A DNA stretch of 64,000 bases. It comes from JAGQIB01 sp041393395 (GTDB lineage: Bacteria > ARS69). This document shows, in pieces, positions 16,596-25,136 of this stretch (its first letter is position 1; every line of letters begins with the position of its first letter). The stretch lies in NCBI GenBank assembly GCA_041393395.1, contig JAWKKG010000003.1, positions 62,001-126,000 of the forward strand, written 5' to 3'. The position numbers were made by a program, and so were the translations under genes. The notes below the pieces were generated by a model that worked only from the letters and a program-made list of their open reading frames with translations, was not told where the DNA came from and searched no databases.

Positions 16596-19058
16596 CTACT
16601 CGCCTTCCTCGCCGTTCCCATTGCCGTCGCCCGAGTCCGTCACCACGCGCGCGACCGCGATCACTTCGTCGCCGTCGCCCGGCTTCATCAGGCGCACGCC
16701 CTGCGTGTTGCGCCCGATCTCCGCGATCTCCTCCACGGAGAGACGGATGAGGATGCCGTTGCGCGAGATGAGCATGAGCTCGTCCGTGGGCGACACGGGC
16801 TTGATCGCGACCAGGCGGCCGGTCTTGTCCGTGGTCTTCACGGTGTAGATGCCCTTGCCGCCGCGGCCGGTGAGACGGTAGTCGTCCAGCTTCGTGCGCT
16901 TGCCGTAGCCGTTCGCGGTCACCACAAGGACCGAAGCGCCCTCGCCCTTCACGCACACCATCCCGACCACGGTCTCGTCGCCCTCGAGCTCCACGCCGCG
17001 GACGCCGCGCGCGCTGCGGCCCATGGCCCGCACGTCGGACTCGCGGAACCGGATCGCCTTGCCGCCGGACTTCGCGAGCAGCACGTCGTGGTTGCCGTCG
17101 GTGATGGAGGCGCCGATCAGGCGATCGCCCTCCTCGAGCGACAGCGCGATGATGCCCGAGCGCCGCGGACGCGAGAACTCGGTGAGGAACGTCTTCTTGA
17201 TCGTGCCGCGCTCGGTGCCCATCACGAGGTAGTGGTCCTCGGTGAACTCCTTCACGGGGACGAACGCGCACACCTGCTCGCCCTTCTGCAGCGGCAGCAG
17301 GTTCACGATCGCCTTGCCGCGCGCGGTGCGCCCGCCCTCCGGGATCTCGTGGACCTTGAGCCAGTACAGGCGGCCCTTGTCCGTGAGGAACAGGATGTAC
17401 TCGTGCGTCGTCGCCACGAAGAGGTGCTCGGAGAAGTCGTCTTCCCGGGTCTTGGCACCCGTCACGCCGCGGCCGCCGCGGCCCTGGCGGCGGTACGTGC
17501 CCACCGGCAGACGCTTCACGTAGCCGAGGTTGCTGATCGTGATGACCATGTCCTCCTCGGCGATGAGATCCTCGATCTCGAAGTCGCCGGAGTCGTCCAC
17601 GATCTCCGTGCGGCGCTCGTCGCCGAACTGGCCGCGCACCGCCTCCGTCTCCTCCTTGACCACGCCGAGGATGTTCCCGCGCGAGGACAGGATCGTCTGC
17701 AGGCGGGAGATGGTCTTCAGGAGCTCCTCGTACTCGGCGTCGATCTTCTCGCGCTCGAGGTTCGTGAGGCGGCCGAGGCGCATGTCGATGATGGCCTGGG
17801 CCTGGAGGTCGGAGAGCTCGAACTGCTTCATCAACGCCTGCTTCGCGTCCTCCGGCGTCTTCGACGCGCGGATGGTCCGGATCACCTCGTCGATGTGATC
17901 CAGCGCGATCTTGAGGCCTTCCAGGATGTGGGCGCGCGCCTCGGCCTTCTTGAGCTCGAACTCCGAGCGCTTGCGCACCATGATCACGCGGTGCTCGATG
18001 AACTCCTCGAGCATGCGCTTGAGCGGCAGCACCTCGGGGCGGCCGTTCACGAGGGCCAGCATGATCACGCCGAACGTGACCTGCATCTGCGTGTGCTTGA
18101 ACAGCTGGTTCATCACGACGTTCGCGTTCGCGTCGCGCTTGAGCTCCAGCACCACGCGCATGCCGTCGCGGTCCGACTCGTCTCGCAGGTCGGAGATGCC
18201 CTGGATCTTGTCGTCGCGCACGTGGCCGGCGATCGTTTCCAGCAGATTCGCCTTGTTCACCGCGTACGGGATCTCGGACACGATGATGGCCTCGCGCCCG
18301 TTCTTGTACGTCTCGATCGTGGCGCGCGCGCGGATGACCACGCGGCCGCGGCCGGAAAGGTAGGCGTCGCGGATGCCGGCGCGGCCGTAGATGATGCCGC
18401 CGGTCGGGAAGTCCGGACCGGAGACGATCTTCAGCAGCTCCTGGTCCGTGATCTCCGGGTTCTCGATGGTGGCCGTGATCGCGTGGCACACCTCGTGGAC
18501 GTTGTGCGGCGGGATGTTCGTGGCCATGCCGACCGCGATGCCGGACGACCCGTTCACGAGCAGGTTCGGGAACTTGCCCGGGAAGACGGTCGGCTCCTCC
18601 TTCGTCTCGTCGTAGTTCGGGACGAAGTCGACGGTCTCCTTGTCCAGGTCCGCCATGAGCTCGAGGGCGGCGCGCGTGAGGCGTGCCTCCGTGTAGCGCA
18701 TGGCGGCCGGCGGGTCGCCGTCCACGGAGCCGAAGTTGCCCTGACCATCCACCAGCGTGTAGCGCAGGTTGAAGTTCTGGGCCATGCGCACGAGCGTCGG
18801 GTAGATGACGGCCTCGCCGTGCGGGTGGTAGTTACCGCTCGCGTCGCCGGCGATCTTCGCGCACTTCCGGTAGTTGCTGCTCGGCGACAGATTCAGGTCG
18901 TTCATCGCCACGAGCACGCGACGTTGCGACGGCTTGAGGCCGTCCCGCACGTCGGGGAGCGCGCGCGACACGATCACCGACATCGAGTAGTCGATGTACG
19001 AGCGCGACATCTCGTCTTCGATGTCGATCGGAACGATTTTCTCGGGACCCATGGCCAT
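16596..19058 (-). CDS. gyrA: DNA gyrase subunit A
   Basis: 820 residues. GyrA cuts and rejoins DNA in the gyrase heterotetramer that introduces negative supercoils. The N-terminus has SRSYIDYSMSVIVSRALPDVRDGLKPSQRRVL. The catalytic Tyr lies in the AAMRYTEARLT segment. The C-terminal pinwheel repeats begin around residue 510 and include the GyrA-box-like QGRGGRGV, which favours gyrase over topoisomerase IV. In the quinolone-resistance region the sequence is HPHGEAVIYPTLVRM, so the positions equal to E. coli Ser83 and Asp87 are Ala and Pro. The start is 30 bases after gyrB, so the pair is one operon, and a hairpin terminator follows. Confidence 0.97.
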   Translation of the reverse strand: MAMGPEKIVPIDIEDEMSRSYIDYSMSVIVSRALPDVRDGLKPSQRRVLVAMNDLNLSPSSNYRKCAKIAGDASGNYHPHGEAVIYPTLVRMAQNFNLRYTLVDGQGNFGSVDGDPPAAMRYTEARLTRAALELMADLDKETVDFVPNYDETKEEPTVFPGKFPNLLVNGSSGIAVGMATNIPPHNVHEVCHAITATIENPEITDQELLKIVSGPDFPTGGIIYGRAGIRDAYLSGRGRVVIRARATIETYKNGREAIIVSEIPYAVNKANLLETIAGHVRDDKIQGISDLRDESDRDGMRVVLELKRDANANVVMNQLFKHTQMQVTFGVIMLALVNGRPEVLPLKRMLEEFIEHRVIMVRKRSEFELKKAEARAHILEGLKIALDHIDEVIRTIRASKTPEDAKQALMKQFELSDLQAQAIIDMRLGRLTNLEREKIDAEYEELLKTISRLQTILSSRGNILGVVKEETEAVRGQFGDERRTEIVDDSGDFEIEDLIAEEDMVITISNLGYVKRLPVGTYRRQGRGGRGVTGAKTREDDFSEHLFVATTHEYILFLTDKGRLYWLKVHEIPEGGRTARGKAIVNLLPLQKGEQVCAFVPVKEFTEDHYLVMGTERGTIKKTFLTEFSRPRRSGIIALSLEEGDRLIGASITDGNHDVLLAKSGGKAIRFRESDVRAMGRSARGVRGVELEGDETVVGMVCVKGEGASVLVVTANGYGKRTKLDDYRLTGRGGKGIYTVKTTDKTGRLVAIKPVSPTDELMLISRNGILIRLSVEEIAEIGRNTQGVRLMKPGDGDEVIAVARVVTDSGDGNGNGEEGE

Positions 19059-19088
19059 TTCGGTTCAGTCTCCCCGGCGCGTACGCCG

Positions 19089-22000
19089 TTACACGAGGTC
19101 CAGGTTCTGGACCTTGTCGGCGTGCGCCTCGATCCACTCGCGGCGAGGCTCCACGGCGTCGCCCATCAGCTTGGTGAAGATCTCGTCCGCGCTCACCAGA
19201 TCGTCGAGCCGGACGAGTCGCATCGTGCGCGTCTCGGGGTTCAGCGTGGTCTCCCACAGCTGCTCCGGATTCATCTCGCCGAGACCCTTGTAGCGCTGGA
19301 CCTGCAGGCCCTTCGATCCGGACTTCCCGTCGGACATGCGCTTGACCATGCGGTCCTTCTCGTCGTCCGAGTAGCAGTACACCTCTTCCTTGCCGCGCTT
19401 CACGCGGTACAGGGGCGGGATCGCGATGTAGAGGTGACCCTGCTCGATGAGCTGCGGCATCTGACGGAAGAAGAAGGTCATGAGGAGCGTTCGGATGTGC
19501 GAGCCGTCCACGTCGGCGTCGGTGTTGTGGCAGCAGAGGCCGCCCATCCCGGCGACGAAGTTCTCGTCTTCTTCCACCGAGAAGTCGTAGACCATGCCGT
19601 TCGTGGCCTCGACCTCGCGCACCGACGTCACGGGCAGCGCCATGAGGTCGCCGGAGAGCTCGGTGAAACGTCGGTTCGCGGGTTGCGCCTTGGGTGAGCT
19701 CCCGAGCACCCGCTCCGCGCGCGGCTCGGTCTCCCAGACCGCCCGCAAGCGCTCCAGATCCTCGGTCGCTGTGACCGTCACGCTCCAGTGCGTGCTTCGG
19801 GTGACGCAATCCCGGCCGCGGATGGTGCGCACGACGCCGTCGGGCTCCCGCTCGGAGATCGAGGCCACGACCCCGGACGAGGACAGCAGGTACGCGAGCC
19901 CGCTCGCGAGATCGCGGGAAGACGTCGCCCAGGCGAGGTGACGGTCCGCCACCGTGCCGTCGCCGAACAGCCAGCCGCGCAGGAACGCGGCACGCAGCGG
20001 TTCGGACACGCGCCACACGAGATCCGGGATGCGTTTCGTCGTCGCGGTGGCTCCCTCGAACCCGAAGACGTGGCTCCAGGTGAGCGCGGCGATGCGGTCG
20101 ACGAGTCGCAGCTCCGCCACCCGGTCCTCCGAGCGGTGCAGCTTCGGCGTCCGACCGAAGACGGTCTCGAAGGCGCGGATCAGCTCGGATGTCCAGGTCT
20201 CGCCTCGCGCGCCCAGCGCCAGCCGGATGCCGGCGCGCGGCGAGCCGCTGCCCTCGGCGACGTAGAACCCGAGCAGGAACAGCAGGTCCGGGGTCACGTC
20301 GATCCGGCGGGAGAGTCCGTCGGTCGAGGTGCGCGACGACGTCAGCTCGAGATCGTCGCGCTGGTCGAGGAACGCGAGATCCTGATCCGTGATCTGGTCG
20401 AGGCGAACGTAGTCGCGAACCCGGTTCCGCGGCGCGGCGCGGTACTGCTCGCGCGAGGTCACCGGCTGACGGATGCCGACCGCTTCGCAGAGAGCCTGGT
20501 TGCTCACACCCGAGGCGCGACGGCGGGCGGCGAGCTGCCGGCGCACGGGTTCCGGCGCCTCGACCCGGGCCTCGGTCCACTCCGGCCGGTGCGCGTACTC
20601 CTGGCGCACGGCGCGCCGGAACATCGCTTCCACCGCGGGACCGCGCAGCCAGACCTGTTCCGCGGCCTCCGGTGCGGCGCGCAGCGCGCGTACGAGGTCG
20701 ATGCGTGCCGGCGCATCTTCCGGGAGGCGCAGGCGCTTGGGTGCAACGATCTTGTCGCCGACGCGGATCTCGTCGCCGCGCTTGAGCACCGGCGTTCCAT
20801 CCCGCTCCACGAACACGCTGTGGCTCGCGGTCACGCGGACCGAGCGGCCGTACGCGGTGCGGATCTCGTAGAGCGCTTCGTCCAGGCCGTGGCGGATCAC
20901 GGCGCGGATCGGGCGGTAGCGGACTTCGTGATCCTTCGTGCCGAAGCAGAGAACCTCGCCGAGATCGTCGCCCTTGCGACGATCGTAGCCGTTCGGGCCC
21001 GGCGCGGTGCCCTCGAGCGACTGGTCGATGAACTCGCCGATCGTGGTCATGCGAGCGCCCTTGGCGTCGCGCACGAACACGTGCTCGGCGCCGTCGACCG
21101 ACATGATGATCACGCGGCCGTAGCGCAGCTTGCCGACGTCGAACTCGTCGGCGATGCCGGTGCCGACGGCCGTGATCATGGCGCGGATCTCCTCGTTCGC
21201 GAGGATCTTGTCCACGCGCGCCTTCTCCACGTTCAGGATCTTGCCGCGGATCGGGAGGATCGCCTGGAAACGTCGATCGCGGCCCTGCTTCGCGGTGCCG
21301 CCCGCCGAGTCGCCCTCCACGATGAAGATCTCGCAGTGCTCGGGATCCGTGATCGAGCAGTCCGCGAGTTTGCCCGGCAGTGACGAGTTCTCGAGCGCCG
21401 TCTTGCGGCGCGTGAGCGCACGCGCCTTGCGGGCGGCCTCACGGGCGCGGGCCGCCGCCACGGACTTGTCGATGATGCGCCGCGCGACGGTGGGGTTCTG
21501 CTCCAGGTACTCGTTCAGCTGCTCGCCGACGATCTGCTCCACGACTCCCTTGACCTCGGAGTTGCCGAGCTTCGCCTTGGTCTGTCCCTCGAACTGCGGG
21601 TCCGTGAGGTTCACGGACACGACTGCGGTGAGCCCCTCGCGAACGTCGTCGCCGGAGATCGACGTGATCTTGTCCTTGCCCGCGCCCTTGAACAGGTTGT
21701 TGCGCGTGGCGAAGTTGTTCAGGGTGCGGGTGAGCGCGGCCTTGAATCCCACCAGGTGCGTGCCGCCCTCGACCGTGCGGATGTTGTTCGCGAAGGAGAA
21801 CAGCTGCTCCACGTAGGTGTCGTTGTACTGGAGCGCGACCTCCACCGCGATCGTGTCACGATCGATCCGGAAGTGGATCGGGTCCTTCTGCACGACGGCC
21901 TTGTTCTTGTTCAGGTGCTGCACGAACTCCGAGAGGCCGCCCTTGTACAGGAACTGGTGCGACTTCTTCGTGCCTTCCTCGGCGATCGTGATGTGCGCGC

Positions 22001-22637
22001 CGCTGTTCAGGAACGCGAGCTCGCGGAGTCGGGACGACAGCACGTCGAAGTGCATCTCGGTCGTCTCGAAGATCTTCGGGTCCGGCATGAACCGGACGGT
22101 CGTGCCCGTCTCCTCGGTGTCCGCACCCTCCTTGAGCGCCGCCGAGGGGGCACCGCCCTCGTAGCGCTGGGTCCAGACCTTGCCCTCGCGGCGGACCTCC
22201 ACCTCGAGCCAGATCGAAAGCGCGTTCACCACGGAGATGCCCACGCCGTGCAGACCGCCGGAGACCTTGTACGCCTCGGAGTCGAACTTGCCGCCGGAGT
22301 GCAGCGTGGTCAGGATGACCTCGAGCGCGGGCTTGCCCTCGGCGTGCATGCCCACCGGGATGCCGCGGCCGTCATCGCGGACGGAGACCGAGCCGTCTTC
22401 GTGCAGCAGCACGTCGACACGGGAGCAGAAACCGGCGAGCACTTCGTCGATCGAGTTGTCCACGACCTCGTAGACGAGATGATGGAGGCCGTCGACTCCG
22501 GTGGAGCCGATATACATGGCCGGGCGCTTGCGAACGCCCTCCAGGCCCTTGAGGACCTGGATGTCCCCGGCGCCGTAGTCCTTCTTGCTCTGCGTCGACT
22601 TCTTGTTCTCGGTCACTTCGGCCACGATCTCATCCAA
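19089..22637 (-). CDS. gyrB: DNA gyrase subunit B precursor with in-frame intein
   Basis: 1182 residues, against about 640-800 for usual GyrB; removing the insert leaves 656. The GHKL ATPase has YEVVDNSIDEVLAG, DDGRGIPVG, LHGVGISVVNALS and QTKAKLGN. The Toprim part has IVEGDSAGG and then KLRYGRVIIM, where an intein (residues 513-1038) interrupts the protein directly before TDADVDGSHI, the metal-binding acidic motif. The C-terminus is KGLGEMNPEQLWETTLNPETR. The activity depends on splicing because the acidic motif is only adjacent to the first Toprim half after excision. The frame begins at a TTG (22637) with only a weak ribosome site; a GTG four codons on is an alternative. It follows dciA by 30 bases. 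Confidence 0.96.
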   Translation of the reverse strand: MDEIVAEVTENKKSTQSKKDYGAGDIQVLKGLEGVRKRPAMYIGSTGVDGLHHLVYEVVDNSIDEVLAGFCSRVDVLLHEDGSVSVRDDGRGIPVGMHAEGKPALEVILTTLHSGGKFDSEAYKVSGGLHGVGISVVNALSIWLEVEVRREGKVWTQRYEGGAPSAALKEGADTEETGTTVRFMPDPKIFETTEMHFDVLSSRLRELAFLNSGAHITIAEEGTKKSHQFLYKGGLSEFVQHLNKNKAVVQKDPIHFRIDRDTIAVEVALQYNDTYVEQLFSFANNIRTVEGGTHLVGFKAALTRTLNNFATRNNLFKGAGKDKITSISGDDVREGLTAVVSVNLTDPQFEGQTKAKLGNSEVKGVVEQIVGEQLNEYLEQNPTVARRIIDKSVAAARAREAARKARALTRRKTALENSSLPGKLADCSITDPEHCEIFIVEGDSAGGTAKQGRDRRFQAILPIRGKILNVEKARVDKILANEEIRAMITAVGTGIADEFDVGKLRYGRVIIMSVDGAEHVFVRDAKGARMTTIGEFIDQSLEGTAPGPNGYDRRKGDDLGEVLCFGTKDHEVRYRPIRAVIRHGLDEALYEIRTAYGRSVRVTASHSVFVERDGTPVLKRGDEIRVGDKIVAPKRLRLPEDAPARIDLVRALRAAPEAAEQVWLRGPAVEAMFRRAVRQEYAHRPEWTEARVEAPEPVRRQLAARRRASGVSNQALCEAVGIRQPVTSREQYRAAPRNRVRDYVRLDQITDQDLAFLDQRDDLELTSSRTSTDGLSRRIDVTPDLLFLLGFYVAEGSGSPRAGIRLALGARGETWTSELIRAFETVFGRTPKLHRSEDRVAELRLVDRIAALTWSHVFGFEGATATTKRIPDLVWRVSEPLRAAFLRGWLFGDGTVADRHLAWATSSRDLASGLAYLLSSSGVVASISEREPDGVVRTIRGRDCVTRSTHWSVTVTATEDLERLRAVWETEPRAERVLGSSPKAQPANRRFTELSGDLMALPVTSVREVEATNGMVYDFSVEEDENFVAGMGGLCCHNTDADVDGSHIRTLLMTFFFRQMPQLIEQGHLYIAIPPLYRVKRGKEEVYCYSDDEKDRMVKRMSDGKSGSKGLQVQRYKGLGEMNPEQLWETTLNPETRTMRLVRLDDLVSADEIFTKLMGDAVEPRREWIEAHADKVQNLDLV
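19524..21101 (-). mobile_element. intein with LAGLIDADG homing endonuclease inside gyrB
   Basis: 526 codons (gyrB residues 513-1038). The first residue is Ser (SVDGAEHVFVRDAKG, block A). The block-B motif is VTASHSVFV, with the block-B His. A dodecapeptide endonuclease has both LAGLIDADG helices, LLFLLGFYVAEGSG (acidic Glu795) and LRAAFLRGWLFGDGTV (acidic Asp893). Block F/G is VYDFSVEEDENFVAG ending CCHN, with the penultimate His and terminal Asn for cyclisation. The +1 extein residue is Thr. All splicing residues and both acidic endonuclease residues are present, so it is probably active in splicing and perhaps in homing. Ser1 with Thr+1 is a less frequent nucleophile pair than Cys1. The recognition site would be the uninterrupted gyrB acidic motif. 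Confidence 0.93.
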
Positions 22638-22667
22638 GTTGGAGTTTCTCTTCCGATTCGCGCGGGC

Positions 22668-23183
22668 TCATCCGCCCCGCGCGATCCGGCGCATCTCTTC
22701 CCGGTAGGCCTCGCCGTCGAAGACGGGATACGTCACCGGATCCTTCGGTTCGTCCTCCGCGTCTTCCATGTCCTCGCGCGACGCGTCCTCCCCGGGGTCG
22801 CCGGGATCCACTCGGGCCGGATCCGTGATCGGCCCGGTGCTCTCCCGCGCGACGAGCCGCGCCTCTTCCTGGCGAGCCTCGAGCAGAAGGGAGGAGAGGT
22901 TCGCGTCCGACTCGAGGAAGACGATATCCCGCACCCGGCCGGCGCCCGCGTATTCGTTGAAGCGCGCGAGGATCTTCCTTTTCAGAAACGCGAGCTCCTG
23001 ACGGAGTGCCGCCCCGTGGCAGACCACGAACAAGCGTCGGCCCGCGACCTGCACGGGTCGGGTGCGGGTGGCGAGCTCGGTGCCGACGACGTCGAGCCAC
23101 TGGGACATCGCGTTCGCCTCTCCGAGGCGTCGACGCAACGTCACGCTCGCTTCTTGTCGAAGCACGACCCCGACCCGTTCCAC
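22668..23183 (-). CDS. dciA: DciA-family (DUF721) replicative helicase loader
   Basis: 171 residues from the GTG at 23183, which has GGAGG six bases upstream; the longer frame to 23378 has neither ribosome site nor homology. The DciA core occupies about residues 15-95: LRRRLGEANAMSQWLDVVGTELATRT, then RRLFVVCHGAALRQELAFLK, ending RVRDIVF. DciA loads the DnaB helicase in most bacteria that lack DnaC/DnaI-type loaders, and its usual genomic place is beside recF and gyrB, as here. The remaining 75 residues are acidic and disordered-looking (DPGDPGEDASREDMEDAEDE). Confidence 0.87.
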   Translation of the reverse strand: MERVGVVLRQEASVTLRRRLGEANAMSQWLDVVGTELATRTRPVQVAGRRLFVVCHGAALRQELAFLKRKILARFNEYAGAGRVRDIVFLESDANLSSLLLEARQEEARLVARESTGPITDPARVDPGDPGEDASREDMEDAEDEPKDPVTYPVFDGEAYREEMRRIARGG

Positions 23184-23557
23184 CCCCGACCTCCGATCCG
23201 TCCGCGGTTGCGGACGCCACACCCCGGGTTCGACCTGTCGCCTCGGCCTCGGTTCCGGCCTCGTTTTCCGGGGGGTCGTGGAGACCCCGTTCGTCCGGTC
23301 TCGTTCCGCCGATGGTCCGGCGAACTCGCGCGCGGGGAAGACAAAGGAGCCGGGGTCCCGCCCGGCTCTCCACGACATCGATCCAATGTACGCAATTTCG
23401 GGGATCCGGGCCCCTGTTTTCTTCGCGATTGAGACGCCTCATCGGCTCCTGGGAGCGCCGATCTCGACATCGTCGCGGCATGATGATTCGTCGGCTCCCG
23501 TTCGAGCCGCTGGTCGATTTCGGGGTTCCGCGACGGGTGGGGTTAATTCACCCGATA
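23184..23557. other. noncoding gap between recF and dciA
   Basis: 374 bp without a gene. It breaks an otherwise tight run and probably holds the dciA-gyrB-gyrA promoter. The AT-richest patch is around 23525-23560 (GGTTAATTCACCCGATATCA), directly after the recF end. I see no hexamer pair good enough to name. Confidence 0.4.
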
Positions 23558-24673
23558 TCAGGAGATGTTGGAGACGTCTTCCGGGACCCGGTGAACCCGG
23601 AAGTGCCGGTCCCGCAGCTCGCCGAGCCAACCCTCCTGGGCGGTCGCGAGGAAGATCTGACCTTCGCCCTCCACGCGGGCCAGAAACTGCTCGGCGGCGC
23701 GGCGATCGAGGACGGCGAACATCTCGTCCACGAGCAGGATCGGGGTCATCCCGATCGACGTTCGCACGAGGTCCGCCTGGGACAGCTTGAGGAACATCGC
23801 CGTGAGCTGTTGCTGGCCGAGCGAGCCGAATCGTCGGAGTTCACGCTCGTCGAGCTCCAGCTTGAGGTCATCGGTGTGGGGACCGCACGTCGTGTACCCG
23901 AGCGCCTCGTCCTTGTCGCGCGACTCCTCGAGAGCGCGGAGGAACGCGTCGCGAACTTCGTCGCCTTCCCAGCGGACCGCGGGTTTGTAGCTCACCTCCA
24001 CTGGGCCGTGCTCCCGGAACGCGCCTTCCGTGAGGTCGCGCAGCGTGTCGCCGAGGCGCGCGACGAGATCGCGCCGACGCAGGAAGAGATCCGCGCCGAT
24101 CTCCACCACCCGATCGGTCCACGGCTCTCGCGCGAGCTGTGCTCCCGTGCGGCCGCGTTGATAGACGAAGGAGCGCGTGAGTGTCTCGTTCCGTTGCCGG
24201 ATCGCCCGCTGGTACTCGCGCAGCTGCTGCAGGTAGTCCTTGGAGAGCTGACACCCGATGAGATCGAGGAAGCGTCGGCGGACCTTTCCGCTCTCCCGCA
24301 CGAGCTCCACGTCGGACGGCGCGAACGACACGACCTTGATGGCGGCCAGCAGATCCGACGCGCGCGCCGTCTCCTTGTCCACCCGGATGCGTTTGGAAGA
24401 CGATTCCCAGACCACGTCGGCCCGGAGCGAGCGCCCGTCGCGACCGTCTTCGAAACGGCCGGCGACCCGCCATGCGTTCGCGCCGTGACGTGCCAGCACC
24501 TGATCGCGATTCGCGCGCATGGAGCCGCCGGTACCGAGGATGTGGATCGCTTCCAGCAGGTTCGTCTTGCCCGATCCGTTCGGACCGAGGAGCAGGTGAT
24601 GGCCTTCCGGCAGCGGAAGCTCGAGCTGCGCGTAGCCGCGGAAGTCCGTCAGGGAGAGGTGGACTAGCTTCAT
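23558..24673 (-). CDS. recF: DNA replication/repair ATPase RecF
   Basis: 371 residues, typical length. RecF promotes RecA loading at gaps with RecO and RecR. The opening LSLTDFRGYAQLELPLPEG is the RecF N-terminus. Walker A is LGPNGSGKTNLLEAI, the ABC signature is SLGQQQLTAMFLKLSQ, and Walker B is PILLVDEMFAVLD. In the signature the usual SxGQxR/K is SLGQQQL and Walker B has DEMFAVLD in place of DDVFSELD, modest departures. It lies downstream of dnaN as usual, but with a tautomerase-like gene in between (seven bases away). Confidence 0.95.
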   Translation of the reverse strand: MKLVHLSLTDFRGYAQLELPLPEGHHLLLGPNGSGKTNLLEAIHILGTGGSMRANRDQVLARHGANAWRVAGRFEDGRDGRSLRADVVWESSSKRIRVDKETARASDLLAAIKVVSFAPSDVELVRESGKVRRRFLDLIGCQLSKDYLQQLREYQRAIRQRNETLTRSFVYQRGRTGAQLAREPWTDRVVEIGADLFLRRRDLVARLGDTLRDLTEGAFREHGPVEVSYKPAVRWEGDEVRDAFLRALEESRDKDEALGYTTCGPHTDDLKLELDERELRRFGSLGQQQLTAMFLKLSQADLVRTSIGMTPILLVDEMFAVLDRRAAEQFLARVEGEGQIFLATAQEGWLGELRDRHFRVHRVPEDVSNIS

Positions 24674-24680
24674 GGCGCAA

Positions 24681-25058
24681 TCAACGGATCAGATCGCCGT
24701 TGGACCACACCTGACCGGCCGGCAGTTCTTCGTAGTGCACGAAGACATTGCCGGGATCGAGAGACAGCGATTTCGACAGGCTACCGGCTGCGGCCCGGAG
24801 GATTGCTGCCACGCGGTCGGGATCCCGTCCGGCCGACGCCATCACCCGCACCAGGGGAGGATGGGTCTCGCGCGGCTGAACGGTGGCGGTTCTCGTCCCC
24901 TCCACGTAGAAGCCATCACGAAGCGCATGCCAGGTCGCCCAGACCTGGTGAGCCGGACAACCGTCCGCTTCGGCGACGGCCGTACAGAGGTCCGCGAGAA
25001 CGGCCGGCACATCGATCGGGGGATGTTGCGTGAGCGCTCGTACTTCGAGAACCGGCAT
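24681..25058 (-). CDS. tautomerase-superfamily-like small protein between dnaN and recF
   Basis: 125 residues starting MPVLEVRAL. After removal of Met, Pro would be N-terminal, as required for catalysis in 4-oxalocrotonate tautomerase and MIF-like enzymes. The body has a long helix (IDVPAVLADLCTAVAEADG), then a strand VWATWHAL, a second helix (DRVAAILRAAAGSLSKSL) and a closing strand NVFVHYEELPAGQV, matching the beta-alpha-beta pairs of that fold at MIF-like length. No substrate can be proposed. It is very close to recF (seven bases) and about 80 bp after dnaN, so it is part of the replication operon, an unusual place for such a gene. Confidence 0.62.
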   Translation of the reverse strand: MPVLEVRALTQHPPIDVPAVLADLCTAVAEADGCPAHQVWATWHALRDGFYVEGTRTATVQPRETHPPLVRVMASAGRDPDRVAAILRAAAGSLSKSLSLDPGNVFVHYEELPAGQVWSNGDLIR

Positions 25059-25136
25059 GGAGCCCTTGGAAGAGGATGGTCACGCGGGCCGGACGTTGCC
25101 CTCCGGCCCGGCCCGCGTTCGAACGTCCACCCGGTG

